Origin: JAGNKE01 sp964583335
Lineage (GTDB): Bacteria; Pseudomonadota; Alphaproteobacteria; Micavibrionales; Micavibrionaceae
Length of the DNA stretch: 64,000 bases
Assembly: GCA_964583335.1 (NCBI GenBank)
Contig: CAZOVG010000005.1
Coordinates: forward strand, 157,358 to 221,357
Reading direction: 5' to 3'
Within the stretch, counting starts at the first letter, position 1, and each line of letters starts with the position of its first letter. The position numbers and the translations under genes were made by a program. Below, piece by piece: positions 1 through 8,231 of this stretch. The notes under the pieces are model-generated. The model saw only the letters and a list, made by a program, of their open reading frames with translations, ran no database searches and was not told where the DNA came from.

Positions 1-2
1 TC

Positions 3-683
3 GACATGCTGGCCGATACGGGCGATTACGAGACCTCGCTTAATCTCGTGGAAAATATGGATATCCGTCTTACTGAACATGCGTGCGTAAAGATTTCCGA
101 TCTGGCGCAGGAGCATGAAGATCTGGCTCTGCCGCTTTTGCGACGGGACGATATCAGCGCGGAAGTGGTTTCGCGCATGTATCAATTCGTGGGCGAGGAA
201 GTCAAAAAATACATCTCCCAGAATTACGAGTTGGACAACAAGAAGCTTATCGAGACGGTGGACCAGACCGTTCTGGAGTTCCGGGACGGGCGGGAACTGG
301 CCGAGTACAAGCCTGAAGAGCATATGATCAGCGCGGCCAAGGTTTTCAAAACCAACGGCAAGCTGGATACGAAGCTGATGATCGCCACGCTGCGGCGCGG
401 GCAGTTCCGGTCGTTCGTGGCGCAATTCTCGGCGTTCACGAATCTCGACCTGAAGACCACGGCGCAGATTTTGATGCAAAGCCACGGACAAGGGCTGGCG
501 ATTGCCTGCCGCGCGTTCGAGATTTCAAAGGAAGATTTTGTGTCCATGTTCCTGCTGACTAACCAGTTCCGCAATCACGGGCGGATGGTTAACACGCAGG
601 AGATGGCGAAGGCGGTTTCGTATTACAACCGTATCGATGTATCCGTTGCCCGCAAGATTATCGGCAACTCCGTCGTCCACTGA
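3..683 (+). CDS. DUF2336 family protein, 3' part (truncated by window edge)
   Basis: The reading frame is open from the first bases, so the true start lies upstream and only the last 227 or so codons are present. The residues resemble the C-terminal half of DUF2336 proteins, which are alphaproteobacterial helical-repeat proteins of unknown role: a mostly helical segment, an acidic central stretch, then a block near the end with the pattern RRGQFRSFVAQFSAFTNL followed by conserved helices. No catalytic motif or membrane segment is visible. A hairpin with a T-run follows 24 bases after the stop. Family assignment is by pattern recognition; function is unknown. Confidence 0.7.
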   Translation, partial: DMLADTGDYETSLNLVENMDIRLTEHACVKISDLAQEHEDLALPLLRRDDISAEVVSRMYQFVGEEVKKYISQNYELDNKKLIETVDQTVLEFRDGRELAEYKPEEHMISAAKVFKTNGKLDTKLMIATLRRGQFRSFVAQFSAFTNLDLKTTAQILMQSHGQGLAIACRAFEISKEDFVSMFLLTNQFRNHGRMVNTQEMAKAVSYYNRIDVSVARKIIGNSVVH

Positions 684-706
684 TTTTCATTCCTCCAAGA
701 ATGCTT

Positions 707-737
707 GGACCGGCAGAAATGCCGGTTCCTTGTTTTT
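707..737 (+). terminator. Rho-independent terminator after the DUF2336 gene
   Basis: Seven-base stem ACCGGCA (709-715) and TGCCGGT (720-726) closed by a GAAA tetraloop, with an outer GG/CC extension, followed by a T-rich run at 730-737. It sits between two convergent genes and points along the + strand. Confidence 0.75.
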
Positions 738-743
738 GGGTTT

Positions 744-1994
744 TCAATTTTTCAGAAGCGCCTGCACGCCCGGGAGGGTATGGCCCTCCAGCCATTCGAG
801 GAAGGCGCCGCCCGCCGTGGAGATATAGCTGAAGCGGTCCGCCGCTCCGGCATTTTCCAACGCGGCCACGGTATCGCCGCCGCCCGCGACGCTGACGCAT
901 TGTCCGGCACTTGTTCGTTTTGCGACGGCTTCGGCGACGGTGTTCGTTCCCTTGTCGAAGGGTTTGATCTCGAAGACGCCGAGCGGGCCGTTCCAAAGGA
1001 CGGTATGGCAGGTTGCGAGTTTTTCGCAGATATACTCCACCGAGCGGGGGCCGAGGTCGATGGCCGACATATCGGCGGGGATGGCGGACGAGTCCACGAT
1101 CTGATGCGACGCGTTTTCTTTGAGCTCGCGCACGACCACCACATCGCGGGGCAGGATGATCTCGCAACCCGATTTTTGTGCGAGATCAAGAATTTTGCGG
1201 GCCTCTTCCGCCATGTTGGATTCGCACATCGAGATGCCGACAGGCTTTCCTTGTGCAAAGAGGAAGGTATTGGCCATCGCGCCGCCCAGAACGAGGAAGT
1301 CCACTTTTGGGATCAGGTTGTCGAGGACCTTGAGCTTGGTTGAGATCTTGGAGCCGCCGGTGAAGGCCATGACGGGCTTTTGCGGGGCGACCAGCGCGGC
1401 GGAGAGGGCGTTCAGTTCCTCCTCCATCAGCAAACCTGCGACCGCCGGAAGATAGGCGGCGATGCCTTCGGTTGAGGCGTGGGCGCGGTGCGCGGCGGAG
1501 AAGGCGTCGTTGACGTAGATATCGCCGAGGTCGGCCAGTTTCTTTGCGAACTCACTGTTGTTCTGCTCCTCCTCTTTGTAGAAGCGGACGTTTTCGAGCA
1601 GGACGACATCGCCGGGGTTGGCTCGTTCGATGATGCCCTTGGTCAAGGTGCCGATGCAGTCCGGCGCGAAGCTGACGGGCGCGTTCCAGCGTTTTTCCAG
1701 AACGGCGGCGAGGAAGGCGAGGGACATTTGCGGGTTGTGTTCGCCATCCGGGCGGCCGAAGTGCGAGAGGACCACGATCTTCGCGTTTTTCGCGCGCAGG
1801 AAGTCGATTGTGGGTTTTAGGCGGTCGATGCGGGTGTGATCGGTGATTTGTGTGTTGTGTTTCGGGACGTTCAGGTCCGCACGCACGAGAACAGTTTTTC
1901 CGTTCAGTTCGATGTCCCTGATGGTGGGGAAGGCCAGACCTTTTTCCGTTTTACCGCTCATGCCTGTCTCTGTTTTTCTTGCCGCTTCGTGCAT
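744..1994 (-). CDS. pgk: Phosphoglycerate kinase
   Basis: Cytoplasmic glycolytic enzyme that moves phosphate between 1,3-bisphosphoglycerate and ADP. The protein of about 416 residues has the N-terminal substrate-binding signature RADLNVP near residue 40, the HFGRP motif near residue 80, and the glycine-rich GGGDTV nucleotide-binding loop near residue 370. I chose the ATG at 1994 because GGAG lies five bases before it; a GTG two codons earlier and an ATG at 1961 are alternatives. The usual partners gap and fba are not beside it here; the gene follows the proline iminopeptidase gene on the same strand with a 40-base gap, so they may share a transcript. Confidence 0.96.
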   Translation of the reverse strand: MHEAARKTETGMSGKTEKGLAFPTIRDIELNGKTVLVRADLNVPKHNTQITDHTRIDRLKPTIDFLRAKNAKIVVLSHFGRPDGEHNPQMSLAFLAAVLEKRWNAPVSFAPDCIGTLTKGIIERANPGDVVLLENVRFYKEEEQNNSEFAKKLADLGDIYVNDAFSAAHRAHASTEGIAAYLPAVAGLLMEEELNALSAALVAPQKPVMAFTGGSKISTKLKVLDNLIPKVDFLVLGGAMANTFLFAQGKPVGISMCESNMAEEARKILDLAQKSGCEIILPRDVVVVRELKENASHQIVDSSAIPADMSAIDLGPRSVEYICEKLATCHTVLWNGPLGVFEIKPFDKGTNTVAEAVAKRTSAGQCVSVAGGGDTVAALENAGAADRFSYISTAGGAFLEWLEGHTLPGVQALLKN

Positions 1995-2034
1995 GTTCAC
2001 TCCGTAGACTTTTGTTTTCCGCGCGGGGTGCTGC

Positions 2035-3084
2035 TCACGTCTTCAGTAGCTTGAGCGCCTCGGTCGCCTCGATCAGCCGCGATCTGAGGGGCGCGTCGAG
2101 CGCCGAATGCCCCGCATCGGGAACCACGACATAATCGGCCTCGGGCCAGAGCTGGTGCACCTTATGGGCCGTCTGGATCGGGCAGATAATGTCATAACGC
2201 CCCTGAATAATGGCTGTGGGGATCGAACGCAAGATGTCTATAGCGTGCAGGAGGCTTTTTTCAGGGGTTTTTACTTCGTTACGGAAATAATGCGCCTCGA
2301 TGCGGGCGAGGGCGAGGGCATGGGTTTTCTGCTCCTCCGTGGTGATCGTCTCGTAGTTCGGGAGCAGAGAGGAGCATGCGCCTTCGTAGAGGTTCCAGCG
2401 GATGGCGGCCTCGATCTGGCCGTTCGTGTCGGTTTCGTCGGTGAGGCGGCGATAATAATTTTCGAGAAGGTCGTCCTGTTCGTTCTCGGGCAGGAGGCCG
2501 GCGAATTGCTCCCAAGCTTCGGGGAACACGGTTCTCATGCCATACAGGAACCAGTCAATCTCCGGCTGTTCGCATAAGAAGATGCCGCGCAGGGTCAGGC
2601 TGAGGCAGCGTTCGCGGAACTGGCGGGCGTAATCGAGGGCCAGCGTGCTGCCCCACGATCCGCCGAAAAGATGCCAGCGTTCGATGCTTAGGTGGGTTCG
2701 CAGGCGCTCGATATCCTCCACGAGATCCTGCGTGGTGTTGTTTTGCAGGCAGCCGAGCGGGTGGGAGCGGCCCGCGCCGCGCTGGTCGAAAATGATGATG
2801 CGGAAATGGTCGGGATCGAAGAAACGCCGGTGGGTCGGCGTTGCGCCCGCGCCGGGACCGCCGTGGAGAAGCAGAATGGGCACGCCGTCGGGGTTGCCGC
2901 TCTGTTCCCAGTAAAGGTTATGAACAGAGTCCATAGCGAGGAAACCGCTGGAATAGGGGTGGAGCGCCGGGAACAGGTCCATCAGCGGGCGGCGCGAGAC
3001 GTAAGAGTATCCGCCATGATCCTCTCCCCTGTGAGGGATATGGGGCTCCGGGCCGCTGCGGGTGTTATGAGGGCGTTTGGGCAT
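2035..3084 (-). CDS. pip: Proline iminopeptidase (S33 family alpha/beta hydrolase)
   Basis: Releases N-terminal proline from peptides in the cytoplasm. The oxyanion-hole motif HGGPGAG lies near residue 74, the nucleophile elbow GGSWGS puts the catalytic serine near residue 143, the aspartate is in GRYD near residue 298 and the histidine in AGHS near residue 326; this set is the hallmark of the S33 proline iminopeptidases. The frame is open a further 30 codons upstream into the preceding gene, but the ATG at 3084, four bases after that gene's stop, gives a length (349 residues) typical of the family. Likely co-transcribed with the nuclease-like gene upstream and pgk downstream. Confidence 0.93.
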   Translation of the reverse strand: MPKRPHNTRSGPEPHIPHRGEDHGGYSYVSRRPLMDLFPALHPYSSGFLAMDSVHNLYWEQSGNPDGVPILLLHGGPGAGATPTHRRFFDPDHFRIIIFDQRGAGRSHPLGCLQNNTTQDLVEDIERLRTHLSIERWHLFGGSWGSTLALDYARQFRERCLSLTLRGIFLCEQPEIDWFLYGMRTVFPEAWEQFAGLLPENEQDDLLENYYRRLTDETDTNGQIEAAIRWNLYEGACSSLLPNYETITTEEQKTHALALARIEAHYFRNEVKTPEKSLLHAIDILRSIPTAIIQGRYDIICPIQTAHKVHQLWPEADYVVVPDAGHSALDAPLRSRLIEATEALKLLKT

Positions 3085-3088
3085 GTGG

Positions 3089-4072
3089 TTAATTTGTCCC
3101 GTCTTTATTGCGGACTGGCTTGTCCTCTGTGGCTTCCGGCAAGGCGCTCCCTTTATTGAAGACGGGCTTTTCACGCATTTTTCTGGATTTGTCTTTTGTC
3201 TCTTGCGCGGATTGTTGCTCGGCGGCTTTTGGGTTCTGGGCGAGGGCGGAGTCCAGAATCTCTATCGCTTCGGGGTGATCGATTTCGATGGTGGGCCCGT
3301 TATAAAAGCCCACCCAGCCGCGCACCCGAACGGTCTTGGCGTTCAAATCCATCGGGTTAATTCCGGCCTTGGTGAAGGCCCGGCGGCTCTCCGGGGGAAG
3401 CATCACGGTAAAATCTTTTTGCCAGTTGTCGCCGAAATTCAGGTATATCCGGTTTTGTTTCATGCTCACGCTTTTGATCGTGCCCTCGACAATCTGGAAT
3501 GAACCTATGCGGGCCTTCACGCTCTCGGGGCTGGCGATTGAAAACGCCTCAATTTCCCAAATGCCGAGTTTTCCGACTCTGGCGTTATTTTCGAGTTCCA
3601 GCATTTCCTTCGCCATTTCGGGGTTGTCTTTTTCCGTGCGGGCCCTTGCCATGCCTAATGCAATGATCATGCCCTGCACCCATATATCGTCGGATGTGCG
3701 GGTCAGGTGGGCGATTTCGTGGCCCATGCGCGTCATTCTTCCTGCCTTGGGGTCTTTGGTGCGGGAGATTTTGACCGTTTTGCCCTCCAGAAAGTCGCGC
3801 AGGATGTTGACGGCGGTGACGCAGAGCGGGCCGGGTGCGTAGGGGTCATAATCGGGGTAATCGAGCCCAGCGAGGTGGATGGTGCGGCCGTCGCGCATTT
3901 TTACGGTCAGCGGGTCGATCACCGTTTCGACCGTGCCTTCGCTGGCGTGTTCGAGGGCGGAGAAGCCGTCGGGCGTTTTTGGTTGTTCGCTCTGTGACGC
4001 CCCGGCCATCGTTGGGGCCATCGCTGGGGCCAATAGAATGACAAAAAAACTGGCCAGAAGGAATTTTCGCAT
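3089..4072 (-). CDS. Exported staphylococcal-nuclease-like protein
   Basis: Starting at the ATG at 4072 gives a clear signal peptide: Arg-Lys, a hydrophobic core, then an AMA/AGA cleavage region near residue 24. The next 150 residues look like a staphylococcal nuclease fold: a strand EGTVETVIDPLTVKMRDG, then IHLAGLDYPD, a segment on fragment length (LRDFLEGKTVKI) and a helical region ending GKLGIWE. The catalytic arginines of true nucleases (as in RLAGIDAPE and the ERYG region) are not obvious, so nuclease activity is uncertain. The C-terminus is Lys/Glu-rich and probably disordered. An upstream ATG at 4087 is possible. Divergent from the M48 protease gene. Confidence 0.7.
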   Translation of the reverse strand: MRKFLLASFFVILLAPAMAPTMAGASQSEQPKTPDGFSALEHASEGTVETVIDPLTVKMRDGRTIHLAGLDYPDYDPYAPGPLCVTAVNILRDFLEGKTVKISRTKDPKAGRMTRMGHEIAHLTRTSDDIWVQGMIIALGMARARTEKDNPEMAKEMLELENNARVGKLGIWEIEAFSIASPESVKARIGSFQIVEGTIKSVSMKQNRIYLNFGDNWQKDFTVMLPPESRRAFTKAGINPMDLNAKTVRVRGWVGFYNGPTIEIDHPEAIEILDSALAQNPKAAEQQSAQETKDKSRKMREKPVFNKGSALPEATEDKPVRNKDGTN

Positions 4073-4115
4073 TAGTATAATCCGCATGTTCTCAAGATGG
4101 ACCGGGAGGCGAGCC

Positions 4116-5591
4116 GTGATCAAGTACATTCTTAGCAGACAAGGGGCCTGCGCCTTTAAATTTTTTACGCTGCTGTGCGGATCTGTCTTTGTGGGCGGGT
4201 GCTCGACGAACCCGGCGACCGGGGAGCAGCAGTTCACGGCCCTTATGCCCGCGCAGCAGGAGCGACAGATCGGGGCGCAGGAACATCAGAAAATCATCCA
4301 GCAATATGGAATTTATGAGGATCAGGGGCTTCAGGCTTACCTGCAGCAGGTCGGGCAGCGTGTGACGCAAAAGACCGAGCGACCGGACGTGCGGTATTCC
4401 TTTTATCTGCTTGATACACCTATGGTTAATGCCTTCGCGCTTCCGGGCGGCTACATTTATATGACCCGCGGCCTGATGGCGCTGGCCAACTCCGAGGCGG
4501 AGCTTGCTTCCGTGCTGGCACACGAGACGGGGCATATTACGGCGCGTCATTCGGCGGAGCGGTATTCGCGGGGCGTTGTTACGATGCTCGGCGCTGCGGT
4601 GCTCTCTACGGCGATTGGAGATTCCAAGGTCAGCGATGCGCTGGGGTTGGGGACAGATCTTTATATGAAATCGTATTCACGAGGGCAGGAGAATGAGGCG
4701 GATATGCTGGGGATCCGGTATCTTAGTCGTTCGGGGTACGATGCGCGCGCGATGGCTGATTTTCTGCGGAATATGCAGGCGGAAGGGGTGCTTGAGGCCC
4801 GTCTGCAAGGGCAGGACGAGGGGGGCGGGCTGGCCGATTATATGTCTACCCACCCGGCCACGCAGGAGCGGGTGACTCGTTCTCTCGCAGAGGCCGCCAA
4901 GTACCCGCCGGGCGGTTCGGTCGGGCGGGACGATTACCTGCGTCGGATTTCGGGCATGGTTTACGGGGAGAGCGCCGCTCAGGGGTTCGTGCGCGGCCGC
5001 ACCTTCTATCATACGGAGCTTGGCTTCGCTTTTACCGTTCCAGCGGGTTTCACCCTGATTAACCAGCCGCAGCAGGTGATTGCAACGTCCAAGAGCGGCG
5101 CGCTTATTGTGTTTGATTTTGTCGCCAATCCTGGCGGTTTGTCCGCGCACGAATTTATGCGGCGCGAATTGCTCAAGGACCGTCCGGCGGAGGTCGAGGC
5201 GATTGAAATTAACGGTTTACGCGGGGCAACGACTTTTTTCAACGGCAGCGCGGGCGGGCGCTCGCTTGTTATCCGTCTCATTGCCGTGCCTTGGGGGCAG
5301 GAGCGTATCGCGCGGTTCCAGGTGGCTTATCCGCCAAACTACAGCGCGGCGGGGGTGGAGGCTTTGCGGGCCTCGACCTATAGTTTCCGCACGATGAGCG
5401 CGGCAGATAAAGCCGCGATCAAGCCGCATAAGCTGGTCACGGTCACGGCGCGGCCCGGGGATACGGTCGCCAGCATGGCAGCGCGAATGCCGTTTGATGA
5501 TTTCGCCCAGGAGCGGTTCCGCGTTATGAACGGTTTGCAGTCCGGTGAACAGGTCGTTACCGGGCGGCTTTATAAGACTGTTACTGAATAA
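4116..5591 (+). CDS. M48 family zinc metalloprotease, lipoprotein
   Basis: Envelope metalloprotease related to YfgC/BepA and LoiP. I chose the GTG at 4116, which has GGGAGG seven bases upstream and yields a lipoprotein signal peptide ending in the lipobox VGGC (cysteine near residue 29), followed by the CSTNPATG start typical of this group. The zinc site is HETGH at residues 136-140, with the third ligand glutamate in NEAD near residue 194. The C-terminal 50 residues resemble a LysM-like module (PGDTVASMAARM, then VMNGL), which would fit peptidoglycan contact. Length is about 491 residues. Likely role: quality control of outer-membrane or periplasmic proteins. It is divergent from the nuclease-like gene. 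Confidence 0.88.
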   Translation: MIKYILSRQGACAFKFFTLLCGSVFVGGCSTNPATGEQQFTALMPAQQERQIGAQEHQKIIQQYGIYEDQGLQAYLQQVGQRVTQKTERPDVRYSFYLLDTPMVNAFALPGGYIYMTRGLMALANSEAELASVLAHETGHITARHSAERYSRGVVTMLGAAVLSTAIGDSKVSDALGLGTDLYMKSYSRGQENEADMLGIRYLSRSGYDARAMADFLRNMQAEGVLEARLQGQDEGGGLADYMSTHPATQERVTRSLAEAAKYPPGGSVGRDDYLRRISGMVYGESAAQGFVRGRTFYHTELGFAFTVPAGFTLINQPQQVIATSKSGALIVFDFVANPGGLSAHEFMRRELLKDRPAEVEAIEINGLRGATTFFNGSAGGRSLVIRLIAVPWGQERIARFQVAYPPNYSAAGVEALRASTYSFRTMSAADKAAIKPHKLVTVTARPGDTVASMAARMPFDDFAQERFRVMNGLQSGEQVVTGRLYKTVTE

Positions 5592-5595
5592 ATTT

Positions 5596-6384
5596 TTAGA
5601 ACTGGGCGGTGTCGAGCGCGGCGCCGCCGCCGTCGAACACGGTGCATACGAGGGCACCGCCGAAGCCGCAGCCGCCGTCTATGGTGGCCGTCACGCAGTT
5701 GATGTTCACGCCTTTATGATCCGGGTCGTAGCCGCGCACCACCTTTGTGAAGGGGGAATAGGGCTGCTGGATCTGTTCGAACTCGCGGTTGGCCCACCAG
5801 AAGCTGTCGCCTTGCTCCTCCATCGGGCGGTCTGTGCGCAGGCCGCTGTTCACGAAGAGGATCGGCGTTTCAAGAGATTTCGAGGTGTGGGCCGCGCGGT
5901 GTAGGCGGGTATTGAAGACCTCGTGACCGGGGCGCTTGCGGATGGCCTCACGGACCGTGCCGGTCCAGCGGGCGAGGCCGATTACGCCTTGGCGGCAGCA
6001 TTCGATGCCGTCGTGGGGGCTGACGCCGTAGGAATAGAGGGTGCTCATCAGGCCGTTGCCGAGCATCCAGAGCAGGATGCCGCCGGGATCGGGGGCGAAT
6101 TGGAGTTGCAGGAGTTTCTGGAGCATTTCCTCCTGCGAGCCGCGTAGGTAGACGATATCCTCCGCCATCATGCCGCGCTTGGCCAAAACCGAGCGGCGGA
6201 AGGTCAGAAGCTCGTCGATGACCTCGACGGCGTGGTGGCCGAAGCCGAAATAATTACCCAGATAAACCACGCGGTCGCCCGGCAGGATATGAGGGTAGAT
6301 GTCGTCATGCAGGGCCGTAAGGCGCTCGATTTCCCCATGGATGGCGGAGATTGCCCAGATGCGCCGGGGGCTTCCTAAATCCAT
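5596..6384 (-). CDS. Calcineurin-like phosphoesterase-fold protein with lost metal ligands
   Basis: The 262-residue protein follows the layout of the PP1/PP2A/ApaH group of metallophosphatases from end to end, but the metal-binding residues are replaced. The first motif reads AISAIHGE where the family has SDIHG; the second reads GDRVVYLGNYFGFG where the family has LGDYVDRG; the third reads LRGSQEE in place of LRGNHE; and the GHT motif is RGYDP. The structural ending TIDGGCGFGGALVC is kept. I infer a pseudophosphatase, possibly a binding or scaffold protein. The start at 6384 is preferred because the 48 codons further upstream encode nothing family-like. It converges with the M48 gene, four bases apart. 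Confidence 0.72.
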   Translation of the reverse strand: MDLGSPRRIWAISAIHGEIERLTALHDDIYPHILPGDRVVYLGNYFGFGHHAVEVIDELLTFRRSVLAKRGMMAEDIVYLRGSQEEMLQKLLQLQFAPDPGGILLWMLGNGLMSTLYSYGVSPHDGIECCRQGVIGLARWTGTVREAIRKRPGHEVFNTRLHRAAHTSKSLETPILFVNSGLRTDRPMEEQGDSFWWANREFEQIQQPYSPFTKVVRGYDPDHKGVNINCVTATIDGGCGFGGALVCTVFDGGGAALDTAQF

Positions 6385-6453
6385 GAATCGATAATCTTTT
6401 GCAGCGGTTTTCACGTGCGGGGCCGGGTTAAGGGGGTGTGGATTTTTAAAAAA

Positions 6454-6496
6454 GGCGGGGCAGTTTTTTAGAAGGCGGGCAGGTTTTTGAAACCTG
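6454..6496. repeat. Imperfect 20-base direct repeat and a perfect hairpin in the leader of the phosphoesterase-like gene
   Basis: GGCGGGGCAGTTTTTT at 6454 recurs 20 bases later as GGCGGGCAGGTTTTTG. The second copy runs into a perfect inverted repeat, CAGGTTT (6480-6486) and AAACCTG (6490-6496), with a three-base loop. It lies about 100 bases upstream of the start of the minus-strand gene. Role unknown; it could be an operator or an RNA hairpin. Confidence 0.4.
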
Positions 6497-6511
6497 ATAC
6501 CCGAATCATAC

Positions 6512-6555
6512 AAAAAAATCAGGCGCAAAGGAAGTATTTTCCTTATTGCGCCTGA
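6512..6555 (-). terminator. Rho-independent terminator of carD
   Basis: On the minus strand a ten-base perfect stem, TCAGGCGCAA (6555-6546) pairing with TTGCGCCTGA (6528-6519), is followed by seven Ts (6518-6512). The loop can form a further short AGGAA/TTCCT stem. It starts 35 bases after the carD stop codon. Confidence 0.88.
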
Positions 6556-6589
6556 GGATAACGTTCTAAATTAAACCAAGATGGTCCGA

Positions 6590-7132
6590 TTATGCCGCCT
6601 GTTTGGTGACGGATTTGCCACCACGCGGGGGGCGTTTGCCCATCAGTTCTTCAAGCTTTTCGGTGGCTCTCGTCTCCGAAATCTTGTTGACGGCCGCCAC
6701 TTCGCGGGCCAGACGCTCCAGAGCGGACTGGTAAATCTGGCGTTCGCTGTAGGACTGTTCCGTGTCGTCGTTGCTGCGCTTGAGGTCGCGCAGAACTTCG
6801 GCGATCGAAACGGGGTCGCCCGAGTTGATTTTGGTTTCGTATTCCTGGGCGCGGCGGCTCCACATGGTGCGGCGGACGCGCGAACGGCCCTTCAAGGTCT
6901 CCAGAGCGTCATTCAGACGGCGGCTGGAGGTCAGCTTGCGCAGGCCGGAAGATTGGGCCTTGGCAACGGGAATCTTGAGGCGCATACGGTCCTTTTCGAA
7001 CTCGATCACGTACAACGTGACGGTCATGCCGGCGATGGTCTGGGTTTCGATCCCTGCGATCTGGCCAACGCCATGCGCGGGGTAAACCACCTTGTCGCCT
7101 GCTTTAAATCCGAAATTGTCGTTTCCAGCCAT
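6590..7132 (-). CDS. carD: CarD family transcriptional regulator
   Basis: Small protein (about 180 residues) that binds RNA polymerase beta and stabilises open promoter complexes. The N-terminal CarD/TRCF-type interaction domain is recognised by FKAGDKVVYPAHGVGQI near residue 10 and the following beta strands ending in RLKIPVAKA. The helical C-terminal part contains the RRxQEYExKINSGDPVSIAEVLRDL type segment that carries the DNA contacts in the family. The ATG at 7132 was chosen; a GTG four codons earlier is possible. It is a single-gene unit with its own strong terminator. The upstream 213 bases contain a possible promoter (TTGTTT, 17 bases, TATAGA) on the minus strand. Confidence 0.93.
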   Translation of the reverse strand: MAGNDNFGFKAGDKVVYPAHGVGQIAGIETQTIAGMTVTLYVIEFEKDRMRLKIPVAKAQSSGLRKLTSSRRLNDALETLKGRSRVRRTMWSRRAQEYETKINSGDPVSIAEVLRDLKRSNDDTEQSYSERQIYQSALERLAREVAAVNKISETRATEKLEELMGKRPPRGGKSVTKQAA

Positions 7133-7320
7133 AATTTTATGCACCTTATTGTTGCCAGGGTTAAATCCACCGTCTATAGAGGGAGAGAAAAAAGAGAAAA
7201 CAAAGCACCCACGCAGTATTACGCTTGCGTCCTAGCTCACCCGTTCTCAACCCGCTTCACGGTAATGAGGGGGGAGCATATCAAAAAATTCAGGAAATTA
7301 CAAGTTTTTGGGCGGCCCGA

Positions 7321-7339
7321 TTTTTACGTTATGTAAAAA
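7321..7339. repeat. AT-rich perfect inverted repeat upstream of carD
   Basis: TTTTTAC (7321-7327) and GTAAAAA (7333-7339) flank a five-base centre. A second short inverted repeat, CGTGT/ACACG at 7352-7367, overlaps the stop codon of the neighbouring gene. They lie between two minus-strand genes and may help end transcription or act as an operator; neither is a convincing terminator. Confidence 0.35.
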
Positions 7340-7357
7340 TATTGGCCCGTACGTGTC

Positions 7358-8071
7358 TCAATACACGCTTTTTCCGATTCTAGTTTTTTCGTCTTTTTTC
7401 TTAGATATCAACAGCTTGTCGCTTGGATCAAAATTCATATCCAGGAGGCGTGCAACGGTCGATAGGCGGGCTGACAAGGCCATGAGCTTTTGGGCATTTT
7501 CGCCGGATTGAAGCGAAAACTCCAGCGCGATCACGTCGCGCAGCGTCAATTCGGCGATTTTTAAGATTGCGGCCCTGGCCGTGCTGCCCGAGGCGCGGAT
7601 TTCCGTCCCGCTGTGCGTTTTCAGCGTGAGTCTGTAGGGGTTGTCCCGACCGTAGCGGCTTTCCTGATAGTCAAGGCGGAAGGTCTGTACCTCATGGATT
7701 CCGCGGACGCTTTCTGAAAAGGCCTCATAGTTTTTCAGCTCGACGTCGTGAGCGAGTTCTGCCGTTTTGGCCAGTTGCCAGATGACAGGGACGAGTTTTT
7801 CGACGTGTATGGTTTCGCTGAGGTTAAGGGTTTGGTTGCTGCTGTAGAGCAGGGCATTAATCTGAGCGGCTTTTTCAAGAAATTCCGCATAGAGCAAAGG
7901 ATTGCGCGGAAAAATCGGCCCCAGATCAAGCAGGAGCAGAGGGCGGCGCATACAGAGGTGGAGAACATCGAGCGTGAGGGTGCGGCCATCATAACGATAT
8001 CCCAAGCCGCATCCTTTTGCCTCGAAACCGATCCCACCATCAGTTTCCTTGCAAGAGAACTCAAAACGCAT
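7358..8071 (-). CDS. Conserved hypothetical protein
   Basis: A 237-residue protein with no signal peptide or membrane segment that I can see. The N-terminal 60 residues are beta-rich with a hydrophobic LCMRRPLLLLDL stretch; the middle is helical; residues 145-190 look like a small beta domain (FRLDYQESRYGRDNPYRLTLKT); the C-terminus is helical and ends in a Lys/Asp-rich tail. No catalytic motif is recognised. The gene stands alone between carD and the LD-carboxypeptidase gene with a gap of 160 bases before its start, which is where a promoter would be. Function unknown. Confidence 0.6.
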   Translation of the reverse strand: MRFEFSCKETDGGIGFEAKGCGLGYRYDGRTLTLDVLHLCMRRPLLLLDLGPIFPRNPLLYAEFLEKAAQINALLYSSNQTLNLSETIHVEKLVPVIWQLAKTAELAHDVELKNYEAFSESVRGIHEVQTFRLDYQESRYGRDNPYRLTLKTHSGTEIRASGSTARAAILKIAELTLRDVIALEFSLQSGENAQKLMALSARLSTVARLLDMNFDPSDKLLISKKKDEKTRIGKSVY

Positions 8072-8231
8072 AAAGTTTTACACTAACACACTGTTCGTTG
8101 TGTCTAGATGTTACCATAAGGCGGTGATATTCTGTCAAACAAATATTAGGAAAAATGATTTTTATATCTTATGGAAATACTTTGCGCGCGATTCCCTAGC
8201 CGCCTTCTCAGAATTTAGTCGATGTTCCTTT

